Source: Parvularcula sp964219355 (lineage in GTDB: Bacteria > Pseudomonadota > Alphaproteobacteria > Caulobacterales > Parvularculaceae). From it: a DNA stretch of 64,000 bases. Positions 1 through 8,614 of the stretch are shown one piece after another. The position numbers and the translations under genes were made by a program. Below the pieces are notes generated by a model. That model made no database searches and was not told the origin of the DNA. It was given only the letters and a program-made list of their open reading frames with translations. Position 1 is the first letter of the stretch, and each line of letters starts with the position of its first letter. The stretch lies in assembly GCA_964219355.1 (NCBI GenBank), contig CAXPOZ010000005.1:372001-436000 (forward strand). The letters run 5' to 3'.

Positions 1-55
1 CGACCATGCCGCGCCCGGCCCGCCTAGAAAAACCGCATGGACAGAGGAAGATGCC

Positions 56-1876
56 ATGACCGGAAACACCCCTATCAGGCAATTGAGCCCGCTGCGCAAC
101 ACAACGTCCGCCGACACGCCCGAAGCGCTGGCGAGTGAACAGCTTGCCCATTTTGGGATCGACGAGAGTACCGCCTATGGCGAGGCCCTGAAGGATTTCA
201 CTGCCAAGCTCTACTCTCTCAATCTCGATGCCCACACGCTTTGGGCGCGGACCATGGATACAATCGGCGATCTCGACCGCTCTGACCGCATCGCCTATTT
301 CAATGCCAAGCGATTCCTGTGCTTCCAGCTCGCGAAGATTCTCGACACGCTGCAGAACCCGATGCGCGCGACCTATCAGTCGCTAGTCACCCATGATGCG
401 GGTTTTGCCGCGAAAGGCCCCTATCCGATTTTTGACAATGTGACAGCGCTCTTTGCTGCTTCGCCCGTCATCACCCGGACCGCCACCTATATCTATGCGT
501 GTACGGAATGGGTGGAAGATGCCTTTACCGGACGGGAATTCCTGCACGAAATTTACTCCCGCCTGATGAACCCGACCTCTATCGCGCTCGCCAATCACGT
601 GGTCGACCTCGAATGTGGCCCCGAAAGCGCCGAATATCTCGCCTGGAACTATAATTCCGGCATGGCGGCGATTGACGGCCTGCTCTCGCATCTTGTCGGC
701 TATGAGGATGTCATCCTCGCCTCGCGCAATGTCTATGGCGGCACCTATCAGCTTCTGCATGACTGGTTCGGCAAGGAATCAAACCTCAATGTCGCGGTTG
801 AGTGGTTCGACGGCTTTGATGAGGCCGCCTTCAAGAAAGCGTTAGAAGCGGCAGAAGCCAAACATGCCGACCGGCTGGCGCGGGGCCGCAAGATCTATGT
901 CTATATCGAAAGTCCGTGTAACCCGCATGGCAATGTGCTCGACGTCCCTGCCATGTCGCGCCTGGCGCATGAGCATGGCTGGACGGTTGCCTGCGATGCG
1001 ACGGTCGGCACGCCTTTCCTTTCGCCGCTGTTGCGTAATCCCTCAAAGATCGAACGCCCGGACTACATCATCCATTCCTACACAAAGGAAATGACCGGCG
1101 GCGGCGCGACGACGGCCGGTGTTGTCATTGGCCGCGGCGAGCGGATGTTCATGCCCAAGGGCGAGAGCATGACCCTCACCAACTGGAAGGGTGAGGAGGA
1201 AGAACTGACATGGGATCACACCATGTTCTGGAACGTTTATTACATCAAAGGCGCCTTCCTCGATGCCGACAAAGCTTATGAAGTGCTCTCGGGCCTCAAG
1301 ACCTATGAGATGCGGGTCATCGCCAAGGCGATCAACACGATCACCCTGACAAAAGCGCTCCACGCCCATCCGCGCATCAATGTGAACAGCCCGGCGCTGG
1401 AGGATCACCCAAACCATACTCAGCTCAAAGAGCATTTATATCTTGAACTTCCCGCCGGCCTCTTCACCATCGATTTCGAGAAGAAAGGCGATCAGCCCGC
1501 GCTGGAGCCGGACATCTTCAAACGGTTCTTTGACAGCCTTGAGCCCGCCATTGGCCTTCAGGTCTCACTCGGCCAGACCAACACGCTGGCGCTTTGCCCC
1601 GGCCTGACCAGCCATTCGGAGATGTCGCACGAAGCGCAAGCCGAAGCCGGAATCTCGCCGACCACGATCCGTATCTCGGTCGGCCTTGAGGATCCCCGCC
1701 GCCTGCTTGCCCATATGGAAGAGGCTGCGCGCTCCGTCATTGATCCGGTTTCGCCCGGTTTTTCGGATGGCTTTATGGATGGCGCGGAGATCGACCGGAT
1801 TTACCGGGAGACCTATATGGAAGTGCATCGCCGTTTCATCGAAGCGCAACCGGCCTTCTCTGCGCTGACGGCGTAA
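56..1876 (+). CDS. Cys/Met-metabolism-type PLP-dependent enzyme (606 aa)
   Basis: Fold-type I pyridoxal-phosphate enzyme of the cystathionine gamma-synthase / methionine gamma-lyase superfamily. Visible signatures are YSRLMNPT at residues 167-174, the pyridine-nitrogen Asp in VACDATVGTP (D314), and the Schiff-base lysine in HSYTKEMTGGG (K344). Ordinary family members are near 400 residues. This one is 606, with about 130 extra N-terminal residues and a longer C-terminal half, so it belongs to a large-subunit branch whose substrate I cannot name. The ATG at 56 follows a GAGGAAG ribosome site. No partner gene lies downstream; the next gene is convergent. Assignment to the superfamily is firm, the reaction (gamma-elimination or gamma-replacement) is inference. 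Confidence 0.85.
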   Translation: MTGNTPIRQLSPLRNTTSADTPEALASEQLAHFGIDESTAYGEALKDFTAKLYSLNLDAHTLWARTMDTIGDLDRSDRIAYFNAKRFLCFQLAKILDTLQNPMRATYQSLVTHDAGFAAKGPYPIFDNVTALFAASPVITRTATYIYACTEWVEDAFTGREFLHEIYSRLMNPTSIALANHVVDLECGPESAEYLAWNYNSGMAAIDGLLSHLVGYEDVILASRNVYGGTYQLLHDWFGKESNLNVAVEWFDGFDEAAFKKALEAAEAKHADRLARGRKIYVYIESPCNPHGNVLDVPAMSRLAHEHGWTVACDATVGTPFLSPLLRNPSKIERPDYIIHSYTKEMTGGGATTAGVVIGRGERMFMPKGESMTLTNWKGEEEELTWDHTMFWNVYYIKGAFLDADKAYEVLSGLKTYEMRVIAKAINTITLTKALHAHPRINVNSPALEDHPNHTQLKEHLYLELPAGLFTIDFEKKGDQPALEPDIFKRFFDSLEPAIGLQVSLGQTNTLALCPGLTSHSEMSHEAQAEAGISPTTIRISVGLEDPRRLLAHMEEAARSVIDPVSPGFSDGFMDGAEIDRIYRETYMEVHRRFIEAQPAFSALTA

Positions 1877-1885
1877 GCCCCGCGC

Positions 1886-2857
1886 TTAATTCTGCGAGCC
1901 CTGGTCATGCGGGAATACCCGCATGACATCACTAAAGGGCTGCGCCTCACACCGGTTGATCTGTACCCGCAGGATATCTATCCGCGGCTGCATGTTAAAG
2001 CGGATCGGCAGAGCCGTCATGCCGGTGCCTGATGTGACGAACAGCTTGCCGGTCGGCGTCTCGGCAAGGCCATAGCGCCATGTCCGGCAAGCGGTCGTCA
2101 GCTCGCAGGTTAACTTCGGGATCCAGACCTGACCGCCATGCGTATGCCCGGTGACCATCAGATCGTAATGGCCGGTCTCAGAGCGCCCGATGACTTCGGG
2201 GCTGTGCGACAGAACGATGCTCGGCATGCCGCCGGGGGCAGGATAATCCCCCAACGTTTCTGTCTTGCCGAGGAATGAGTCCATATCCCGTATACCGACA
2301 ATACGGATGAATTTGCCATTCTTGCGGAACACATCTTCACCCGGCGCCAGCATGATGACGCCAGACTTCTCAAGCGCGTCGATCAGCTTCTCACGATATT
2401 CCGGACCGTGAATATTATCATGGTTGCCGAGCACGCCATAAACCGGCGCCTTCAGATGCTTGAACGCGGCGAAGGTTTTTTCGAATTTCTCGGGCGGCAG
2501 ATCATAGGTGAAGTCGCCCGCGATCAGGACGATATCCGGATTGCTGCGATTGATGGTCTTCACAAGACGCGGCACCGAGACGGCATTGCGGAAGATGCCC
2601 TGATGCACATCGGAGAGAACGGCTGCCTTGATCGTGCCCGGCAGGCCCTGCCCACAGATCTCGACATCGGTCGCGACCCGGATCAGCCGCTGGGGCTCAA
2701 CGAAGCGCGCATAGACAAGAAGCGCGACCGGTACGGTGAAAATGAGCGCCAGAACGCGCTTGAGCCAATGCCCGCCCATCGCCGCTGACAACAGGACAGC
2801 CAGCACCGGCAACAGCAGGAAGCTACCCCAGTAAATCCACTCGGCATTCAACACCAT
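1886..2857 (-). CDS. Membrane-anchored metallophosphoesterase
   Basis: A 323-residue protein of the YaeI/YkuE-like calcineurin phosphoesterase group. Two N-terminal hydrophobic stretches (about residues 7-27 and 33-52) anchor it. The dinuclear metal motifs follow in order: SDVHQG, GDFTYD, GNHDN, and TGHTHGGQ near the C-terminus. Such proteins hydrolyse phosphodiesters or pyrophosphates, in some relatives UDP-diacylglucosamine or other lipid-linked substrates; the substrate here is not readable. It is convergent with the PLP enzyme, 9 bases away. ATG follows a GGGGGC ribosome site. Confidence 0.85.
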   Translation of the reverse strand: MVLNAEWIYWGSFLLLPVLAVLLSAAMGGHWLKRVLALIFTVPVALLVYARFVEPQRLIRVATDVEICGQGLPGTIKAAVLSDVHQGIFRNAVSVPRLVKTINRSNPDIVLIAGDFTYDLPPEKFEKTFAAFKHLKAPVYGVLGNHDNIHGPEYREKLIDALEKSGVIMLAPGEDVFRKNGKFIRIVGIRDMDSFLGKTETLGDYPAPGGMPSIVLSHSPEVIGRSETGHYDLMVTGHTHGGQVWIPKLTCELTTACRTWRYGLAETPTGKLFVTSGTGMTALPIRFNMQPRIDILRVQINRCEAQPFSDVMRVFPHDQGSQN

Positions 2858-2878
2858 GCCCCCGATTGCCCCTCTTAC

Positions 2879-3064
2879 TTACCCGCCAACGGGCATACAC
2901 ATCGCTTCGAGCCATCTGGCGAAGCCCGCTTCATCCAGCTCACTCGCCGCCAGCTGAAAAACGGTTTCAACAACTTCTGTCTGGGAGGCTTCCAGATGAA
3001 AGCCGTTGAGGTCAAGGAACAAGATGGCGGCGTTGCCTCTCATGCGCCTGTACGCGTGGGCAAA
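2879..3064 (-). pseudogene. Remnant of a Doc (death-on-curing / Fic-fold) toxin gene
   Basis: An open stretch with no proper start reads FAHAYRRM then AAILFLDLNGFHLEAS and ends after AGFARWLEAM. This matches the C-terminal third of Doc toxins, where HxFxDGNKRTA leads into a hydrophobic FLxLNG helix and an acidic tail. The catalytic GNKRTA element is damaged (only RGNAA is left), a TGA lies immediately upstream at 3067-3065, and no phd-type antitoxin precedes it. I read it as a decayed toxin gene rather than an active one. Length about 62 codons. Confidence 0.6.
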
Positions 3065-3139
3065 TCAGTCGTTTTTTACAATTCCAGCCCTACAGGCCGT
3101 GGCTAGCCACACTCAGAACTTACTCAATTGGCTGACACT

Positions 3140-4936
3140 TTAGGCCGAGAAGAGCTGGCTGTCGGCGGAGGGCAGCGTACTTTTGCCCGCGATCACCGAT
3201 GGGATGAGGCCGGTCGCGCGGGGCAGCAGGTTCTCCGCATAGAAGCGTGCGACATCGATCCGGCCCTGATGATAGGGCTCATCCTCGCCGCTTGCGGCTA
3301 GTCCCGCTGCCGCGAAGGCAGACCGCGCCAGATAATAGCCGCCAGCGACATAGCCGAACTGGTCCAGATAGGGTGTCGCGCCGGTCAGCCCGGTCTCGGG
3401 ATCCTCTGCCATGGCCGCGACCATGTAACGGGTCGTTTCTTTCAGCCCCGAGAGCGCTGTCTGCAGATTCTCGCCGATGGAGCCGAGCCCGTCATGCCCG
3501 CTGCCAGACAGGGCAGCCGCCAGCGCTTCGGCTTCCTCAATGAAATCATAGGCGAGCTTGCCCGCGCCCATGCCCAGTTTGCGGCCAACAAGGTCGATGG
3601 CCTGAATGCCGGTCGTCCCCTCATAGATCGCCGAAATACGGCTATCACGGAAGAATTGCGCAGCGCCTGTTTCTTCGACAAAGCCCATGCCGCCATGGAT
3701 CTGGATGCCCAGATTGGTGACCTCCATGACCCGTTCGGTCGGGAAGGCTTTGGACAGCGGCGTGAGAAGCTCTTCGCGCTCTTTTGCGGCGCGGCGGGTT
3801 TCTTCATCCGGCGAATGATGTGCAACATCATAGGCCACAATACTGGCATAGCCGATGGCCCGGCCCGCATCGGTCAGCGCCTTCATCGTCATCAGATTGC
3901 GGCGGACATCCGGGTGCTGAACGATCGGGATGGCAGGCCCAGACTTCACGCCATATTCGCGGCCCTGTGGGCGGTCATGGGCGTATTCGGCAGCCTTCTG
4001 GAAGCTGCGTTCGCCCACCGCATAGCCCTGCGTGCCGACATCGATCCGGGCGGCATTCATCATGACGAACATGTTCTTCAGGCCCTCATGCTCCTTGCCG
4101 ACAAGAGTGCCGAAACATTCGTCTTGCTCACCATAGCTCATCACACAGGTCGGAGAGCCGTGCTGGCCGAGCTTTTCCTCGATACTGACGATGGTGACAT
4201 CGTTCCGTTCACCAACATTCCCGTCCTCATCGACGCGATATTTCGGCACAAGAAACATGGAGATGCCGCGCGTCCCCTCCGGCGCATCGGGCAGGCGCGC
4301 CAGCACGAGGTGGCAGATATTCTCGGTCAGATCGTGATCGCCGTAGGAAATCCAGATCTTGGTGCCCTTGATCTTGTAGCGCCCGTCGCCGACCGGCTCC
4401 GCCTTGCATTTGATATTGGCAAGGTCCGATCCCGCCTGCGGCTCGGAGAGGTTCATCGTCCCAGCCCATTCGCCAGAAACCAGCTTGGGCAGGAAGAGTT
4501 TCTTTTGTTCATCCGTACCGCTCGCAAACAGCGCTTTTGCCGCCCCGGTCGTCAGCGAGAAGCCCATGGCCAAGCTGAGACAGCCCGCGCAAAGCGCCTC
4601 GAACACCATCAGAGCGAGGGTCTGGGGCATATCCTGCCCGCCAAATTCGGACGAAAAGCCGAGCGCATTCCATCCGCCCTCGACATATTGTTGATAGGCT
4701 TCCTTAAAGCCGGGGGTCGTATAGACCTGCCCGTTCTCCAGCCGCGCGCCGTTCTGGTCACTGTCCCAGTTGAGCGGGGCAAAGACATTATCGGCAAGCT
4801 TGCCGGCCTCGGTCAGCACCGCCTCGACAAGATCGGACGAGAGATCCTCGAACGCGCCCGTCTCACGCACCGCGTCGAAATTCGCCGCGTGATTGAGCAG
4901 GAATTGCATGTCTTTGACGGGGGTCTGATAGGGCAT
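3140..4936 (-). CDS. Acyl-CoA dehydrogenase, large C-terminal-domain subfamily
   Basis: FAD-dependent acyl-CoA dehydrogenase of 598 residues, the long class that includes DmdC (3-methylmercaptopropionyl-CoA dehydrogenase) and related FadE-like enzymes. A short N-terminal extension (MPYQTPVKDM...) is typical of this class. The middle beta domain is at NLSEPQAGSDL (162-172). The catalytic base is Glu439 in ISAIYEGTTGIQ. A C-terminal acyl-CoA-dehydrogenase extension covers about 465-590. It introduces a C2-C3 double bond in an acyl-CoA and passes electrons to ETF. It stands alone with its own GAGGAG ribosome site and is divergent from tsaC. Chain-length preference cannot be read from sequence. 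Confidence 0.9.
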   Translation of the reverse strand: MPYQTPVKDMQFLLNHAANFDAVRETGAFEDLSSDLVEAVLTEAGKLADNVFAPLNWDSDQNGARLENGQVYTTPGFKEAYQQYVEGGWNALGFSSEFGGQDMPQTLALMVFEALCAGCLSLAMGFSLTTGAAKALFASGTDEQKKLFLPKLVSGEWAGTMNLSEPQAGSDLANIKCKAEPVGDGRYKIKGTKIWISYGDHDLTENICHLVLARLPDAPEGTRGISMFLVPKYRVDEDGNVGERNDVTIVSIEEKLGQHGSPTCVMSYGEQDECFGTLVGKEHEGLKNMFVMMNAARIDVGTQGYAVGERSFQKAAEYAHDRPQGREYGVKSGPAIPIVQHPDVRRNLMTMKALTDAGRAIGYASIVAYDVAHHSPDEETRRAAKEREELLTPLSKAFPTERVMEVTNLGIQIHGGMGFVEETGAAQFFRDSRISAIYEGTTGIQAIDLVGRKLGMGAGKLAYDFIEEAEALAAALSGSGHDGLGSIGENLQTALSGLKETTRYMVAAMAEDPETGLTGATPYLDQFGYVAGGYYLARSAFAAAGLAASGEDEPYHQGRIDVARFYAENLLPRATGLIPSVIAGKSTLPSADSQLFSA

Positions 4937-5043
4937 CCGGGCGGCTCCTCAAATTCTGGCAGTATTTTGACACTGTCTACATTAGGCCGGGCGCTCGCCG
5001 CAAGGGGCGTGCGCATCGTGACAAGTCGCGCTATCGAGCGCGA

Positions 5044-5976
5044 ATGTCATACATCTGGACCGCTTCGCCCGACAATGTGACCCGCGCCGCTGATGTGTTG
5101 CGCGCGGGAGGTCTTATCGCTCTGCCGACCGAGACGGTCTACGGGCTCGCCGCCGACGCCGCCAATGGCGAGGCAGTCGCGCAGATCTATGAAACAAAGG
5201 GCCGCCCGCGCTTCAACCCGTTGATCGTCCATGTGCCGGACCGTGCCGCCGCCGCCCTGATCGGGGAGTTCAGTTCCACGGCAGTCCGGCTGATTGAGGC
5301 CTTCTGGCCTGGGGCGCTGACCCTCGTGATGCCCTTGCGAACCGGTGCGCCGGTGGCACCGCTCGTCACCGCCGGGCTCGATACGGTGGCGATCCGCTGT
5401 CCCGCCCATGAGGTCGCACGCGCAGTCTTACGCGCCTTTGACGGCCCGTTCGTGGCACCCAGCGCCAATCGCTCAGGCCGGATCAGCCCGACGACAGCGG
5501 GCCATGTCGCGAGTGAATTCGGCGAGACCGTCCCGGTCCTCGATGGAGGACCTTGTGAGATTGGACTTGAAAGCACGATTGTCGGCCTTGCGGGCGATCG
5601 CCCTACTTTGCTGCGTCCCGGCGCGATCTCTAGCGAGGTCATCGAAGCAGTCCTTGGAATGAAGCTCGCCACCCCCGGTGACGGCATCTCCGCGCCTGGC
5701 ATGATGACGAGCCACTACGCACCGCAAGCAAAAGTTCGTCTTGAAGCGGAGGACATCCGCGAGGGTGAGATCTTGCTGGGCTTTGGCGGCACCAAGGGCG
5801 CAGCGCTAGACCTCTCCCCATCTGGCAATTTGCGCGAAGCCGCCGCCAATCTCTTTGCCTATCTGCGGCAGATGGACGGAATGGACAAGCCGATCGCGGT
5901 CACGCCAATCCCTGATGAGGGGCTGGGGGCGGCGATTAATGACCGGCTGAAAAGAGCGGCAGCGCCGAGAAGCTGA
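5044..5976 (+). CDS. tsaC: L-threonylcarbamoyladenylate synthase (Sua5 type)
   Basis: Makes threonylcarbamoyl-AMP from threonine, bicarbonate and ATP, the first step of the t6A37 modification of ANN-decoding tRNAs. The YrdC fold fills residues 1-200, with the substrate motif ALPTETVYGLAADA and the KGRPRFNPL loop, then PSANRSG. The C-terminal Sua5 domain follows after the TSHYAPQAKV linker, so at 310 residues this is the two-domain Sua5 form rather than the short TsaC. The spacing to the divergent acyl-CoA dehydrogenase is about 107 bases. A hairpin with a T-run follows the gene. Confidence 0.93.
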   Translation: MSYIWTASPDNVTRAADVLRAGGLIALPTETVYGLAADAANGEAVAQIYETKGRPRFNPLIVHVPDRAAAALIGEFSSTAVRLIEAFWPGALTLVMPLRTGAPVAPLVTAGLDTVAIRCPAHEVARAVLRAFDGPFVAPSANRSGRISPTTAGHVASEFGETVPVLDGGPCEIGLESTIVGLAGDRPTLLRPGAISSEVIEAVLGMKLATPGDGISAPGMMTSHYAPQAKVRLEAEDIREGEILLGFGGTKGAALDLSPSGNLREAAANLFAYLRQMDGMDKPIAVTPIPDEGLGAAINDRLKRAAAPRS

Positions 5977-5987
5977 CTATCCCCCTT

Positions 5988-6023
5988 GCGTCCCCTCTCC
6001 CCGGAAAAGGGGAGAGGGGACGC
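5988..6023. repeat. Long perfect GC-rich intergenic hairpin
   Basis: A 15-bp perfect stem: GCGTCCCCTCTCCCC (5988-6002), loop GGAAAA, then the exact complement ending at 6023. Its core, CCCCTCTCCCC with its complement, recurs at 9279-9303. Both copies lie between convergent genes, so this looks like a dispersed intergenic repeat that may also end or insulate transcription. No T-run follows directly. Confidence 0.75.
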
Positions 6024-6071
6024 ACACAGTCGAAAGAAAACCCTCACCCGCCGCTGGCTGCGCCCGCGCCG

Positions 6072-6097
6072 ACCTCTCCCTTATTCAATGGAGAGGT
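6072..6097 (+). terminator. Probable intrinsic terminator after tsaC
   Basis: Stem ACCTCTCC (6072-6079), ten-base loop, GGAGAGGT (6090-6097), followed on the plus strand by ATTCTTCTTTTTT. The stem resembles the neighbouring CCTCTCC/GGAGAGG repeat, so the same repeat family may supply the terminator. It overlaps the region just before the end of the convergent Nramp-like gene. Confidence 0.6.
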
Positions 6098-6108
6098 ATT
6101 CTTCTTTT

Positions 6109-7317
6109 TTACGGCCACAGCCCCAGCGCCCTTAAGACACCGCGCAGACCCAAGCCTAAGGTAATCAGCACGACGAGCAATCCGCCCAGATTGGCGAGCA
6201 TCCCATTGGCATGGCCTCCCAAGAGACCCTTCCGGTTCATCACATAGAGGAGGAACCCCGCGATGATCGGCAGGAGCAGCCCGTTTGCCGCCTGCGCGAC
6301 AAGGATCAGCGTCACAGGGCGAATGCCAAGAAGGCCGACCGTCATACCGATGCCGAGGATGACCAGCGCCGTTGCCTTGAGAAGCCGTGCCCGGCCCGCA
6401 TCCGAGACATTGGGCACCATCTCCGACAGGGCATAGCCTGCCGCAAGCGGTGCCGTGATTGCAGAGGTCAGCCCCGCGGCCAGCAAGCCTGCGCCCAGTA
6501 GATACCGCGCCCATGTTCCAGCCAGGGGCTCAAGCGACCGTGCCATGTCGGCGGCATTGGCAATTTCGAGCCCGGCAGAGAACGCCGCGCCTGCCGCCAC
6601 CGAGACGATCAGGATAGAGACGATCCCGCCAAGCCCGACCGACAGAACGGTGTCGCTGCGCGCCGCACTCGCATCGCCATCAGGCCAGCGGCGCTTGGCG
6701 GCCGCGGCGTGAAGGAAGAGATTATAAGGCACGATGGTCGTGCCGATCAGGGCAATCGCGGTCAGCAACCCGCCCTCCGGCACGCGGGGAACAAGCCCGC
6801 CCGCAAAAGCCCCAAGATCGGGGCGCACCATCACGGCGGTCGCGGCAAAGGCAAGGCTCATCAGGATGACGAGCCCGATCAGGACTTTCTCCAGCGTCTT
6901 GTATTTGCCGAGAAGGAGCAGCGCGCCTGCAAGGAGGGATAATCCGGCCACGGCCCATTTCTGGGAATGCGCGCCCTCCCCGAGGATGGCGCCAAGCCCA
7001 AGTGCGCCGCCCGCAAGATTGCCCGCCTCATAGGCGGCATTACCCACGGCAATCGCAAGGAAGACCAGCACCGCCGCGCCAATCCGCACGGGTCCCGCGG
7101 GCAGCGTCTCCATCAACGCTTCGCCAAGCCCCCGCTTTGCGCCCGCGCCGAGCCGCGCGGCCATGTCCTGCAAGAGGATCGTGGCGAGGGTCGCAAAGAC
7201 CAGCGCCCAGACCAGCGCAAAGCCGAAATTGGCGCCTGCCAGCGTGCAGGTCGTGACCGTGCCGGGCCCGATAAAGGCCGCAGCGACGAGGGCGCCCGGT
7301 CCAATCCGCAGCTTCAC
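6109..7317 (-). CDS. Nramp-family-like metal/ion transporter with atypical site
   Basis: A 402-residue polytopic membrane protein with about ten or eleven transmembrane segments and the Nramp (SLC11) pattern. The first helix reads FIGPGTVTTCTLAGANFG where classical MntH has DPGN, and the sixth helix reads TTIVPYNLFLH where MntH has the metal-binding MPH. The Asp, Asn and Met ligands that define Mn/Fe Nramps are therefore all replaced. The fold assignment is safe, but classical Mn2+/Fe2+ transport is doubtful and the substrate is unknown. It starts with GTG overlapping the TGA of the upstream DUF2891 gene (GTGA), so the two are translationally coupled. Confidence 0.8.
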   Translation of the reverse strand: MKLRIGPGALVAAAFIGPGTVTTCTLAGANFGFALVWALVFATLATILLQDMAARLGAGAKRGLGEALMETLPAGPVRIGAAVLVFLAIAVGNAAYEAGNLAGGALGLGAILGEGAHSQKWAVAGLSLLAGALLLLGKYKTLEKVLIGLVILMSLAFAATAVMVRPDLGAFAGGLVPRVPEGGLLTAIALIGTTIVPYNLFLHAAAAKRRWPDGDASAARSDTVLSVGLGGIVSILIVSVAAGAAFSAGLEIANAADMARSLEPLAGTWARYLLGAGLLAAGLTSAITAPLAAGYALSEMVPNVSDAGRARLLKATALVILGIGMTVGLLGIRPVTLILVAQAANGLLLPIIAGFLLYVMNRKGLLGGHANGMLANLGGLLVVLITLGLGLRGVLRALGLWP

Positions 7318-8495
7318 TTGGGCGCTCCCGCCCCGGTGATGCCGCGCGCTGTCGTCAGATACGTGGCGAAACTGCCCAGCCAGTGCGAGCCCTCATAATT
7401 CTCCGACGAGATCGACGCGATCCCGGTTTCCCGGTGCAGCTCGGCACTCGCATAAAGGGCGTCTTTGCGCGGATCATCCTCAGGCAGAGCTCTTGCGATC
7501 CCGGTCATCGCCCAAGCGCGTGACAGGTTCACCCCGTCAAGGTGGACCAGCTTGCCGTCGCTTGCATCGGTAACAATCCCCGGTTCCAGCCAGTCGCCCG
7601 ATCCATCGACCGGGATCTGCGGCAGGAAGGAAGACAGCCATTCGGCGAACTCATCCTGCGGCAGGACGCGGCGCATCAGGTCCGCTTCCTGAAAACAGGG
7701 CGAGAGGAAATCCTCGCCCGACGGCTCATAGGCGAGCGGGCAATTGATATCGCCCAGATGGAACGCGCGGGATTTCTGCACCAGCAGCGCCTCGAGCTCC
7801 TCATCCCCCACGGTCCGTGCATAGTCGAGCATCAGCGCAAAGCCGAAAGCGCTCTGATTATGCGTACCCAGACGAATTGGATAGACCAGATTGGGCAGCC
7901 ATGCCTTGACCTTGACGACGATCGCCTCTTCGAGCGGGCGCAGCGTCTCGCGCCACGCTCGTAATTGGGGATCATCCGATTCCTCAAGCTCTGCGACAAG
8001 CTGCAGGAACCAGGCAAGCCCGTAAGGCCGTTCAAACGACGCGCGGCCGTCAGCCGAGACATAGGCCACCTCGCCCGCGATATTTTCAGGCGTGAAACTC
8101 TCCGAGAGGCTCGCGATAATGACATCCGTCATCGGGCCTTCAGGGTCGGTTTTCAAAATGCGGGTCAACAGCCAGTGCCCGTGCACGGAGGAATGCCAGT
8201 CAAAACAGCCATAAAAGGCCGGGAACAGCTCTTTGGGTGTTTTCGCATCAGCGTCCGAGCTCAGGACATGGGAGATCTTGTTGGGATACTGCTTGTGCAC
8301 ACACGTGAGCGCGAGCAGCGCCATGCGGTCCTCGGTCACCCCTTCGCGCGGTGCAGGCAGGTTCAGGACTACCTCTGCTTCATCGGCGGCTGGCGCCATG
8401 GCGGCCCTCTCCTCGACCGGCGCCGCCTCTTCGGGCGCCTCCCCGCTACAGGATACCAGTAACATGGCAGCGGCAATGCCGAGCGCTCTTCTCAT
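7314..8495 (-). CDS. DUF2891-type lipoprotein
   Basis: A 393-residue protein with a lipoprotein signal (AAAMLLVSC, lipid Cys at residue 16), then an Ala/Glu-rich linker and a globular domain. The motif CFDWHSSVHGHWLL and later HNQSAFGF and SHWLGSFATYL match the DUF2891 family, which looks like an alpha/alpha-barrel with conserved His and Trp. No activity is established for the family that I can cite. It is the first gene of a two-gene unit with the Nramp-like transporter, which could mean a role in sensing or binding the transported ion. That link is inference from coupling only. Confidence 0.75.
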   Translation of the reverse strand: MRRALGIAAAMLLVSCSGEAPEEAAPVEERAAMAPAADEAEVVLNLPAPREGVTEDRMALLALTCVHKQYPNKISHVLSSDADAKTPKELFPAFYGCFDWHSSVHGHWLLTRILKTDPEGPMTDVIIASLSESFTPENIAGEVAYVSADGRASFERPYGLAWFLQLVAELEESDDPQLRAWRETLRPLEEAIVVKVKAWLPNLVYPIRLGTHNQSAFGFALMLDYARTVGDEELEALLVQKSRAFHLGDINCPLAYEPSGEDFLSPCFQEADLMRRVLPQDEFAEWLSSFLPQIPVDGSGDWLEPGIVTDASDGKLVHLDGVNLSRAWAMTGIARALPEDDPRKDALYASAELHRETGIASISSENYEGSHWLGSFATYLTTARGITGAGAPK

Positions 8496-8614
8496 GGCCC
8501 ATTCCCTCTTCTAAAGGCCGACCATGCCGTGTCCCGCCGCGAAATGGCAATGCCATGCCTTTGAGCGGACAGCCGAAATGCGGTAGGGTGATAGCGCTAA
8601 CAGGGAATATAAAC

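Noticed and set aside
3494..5080. 528-codon open frame on the plus strand opposite the acyl-CoA dehydrogenase
   Set aside because: Its translation is Arg/His/Asp-rich with no domain, and it is the mirror of a clear dehydrogenase frame; long antisense frames are common at this GC content.
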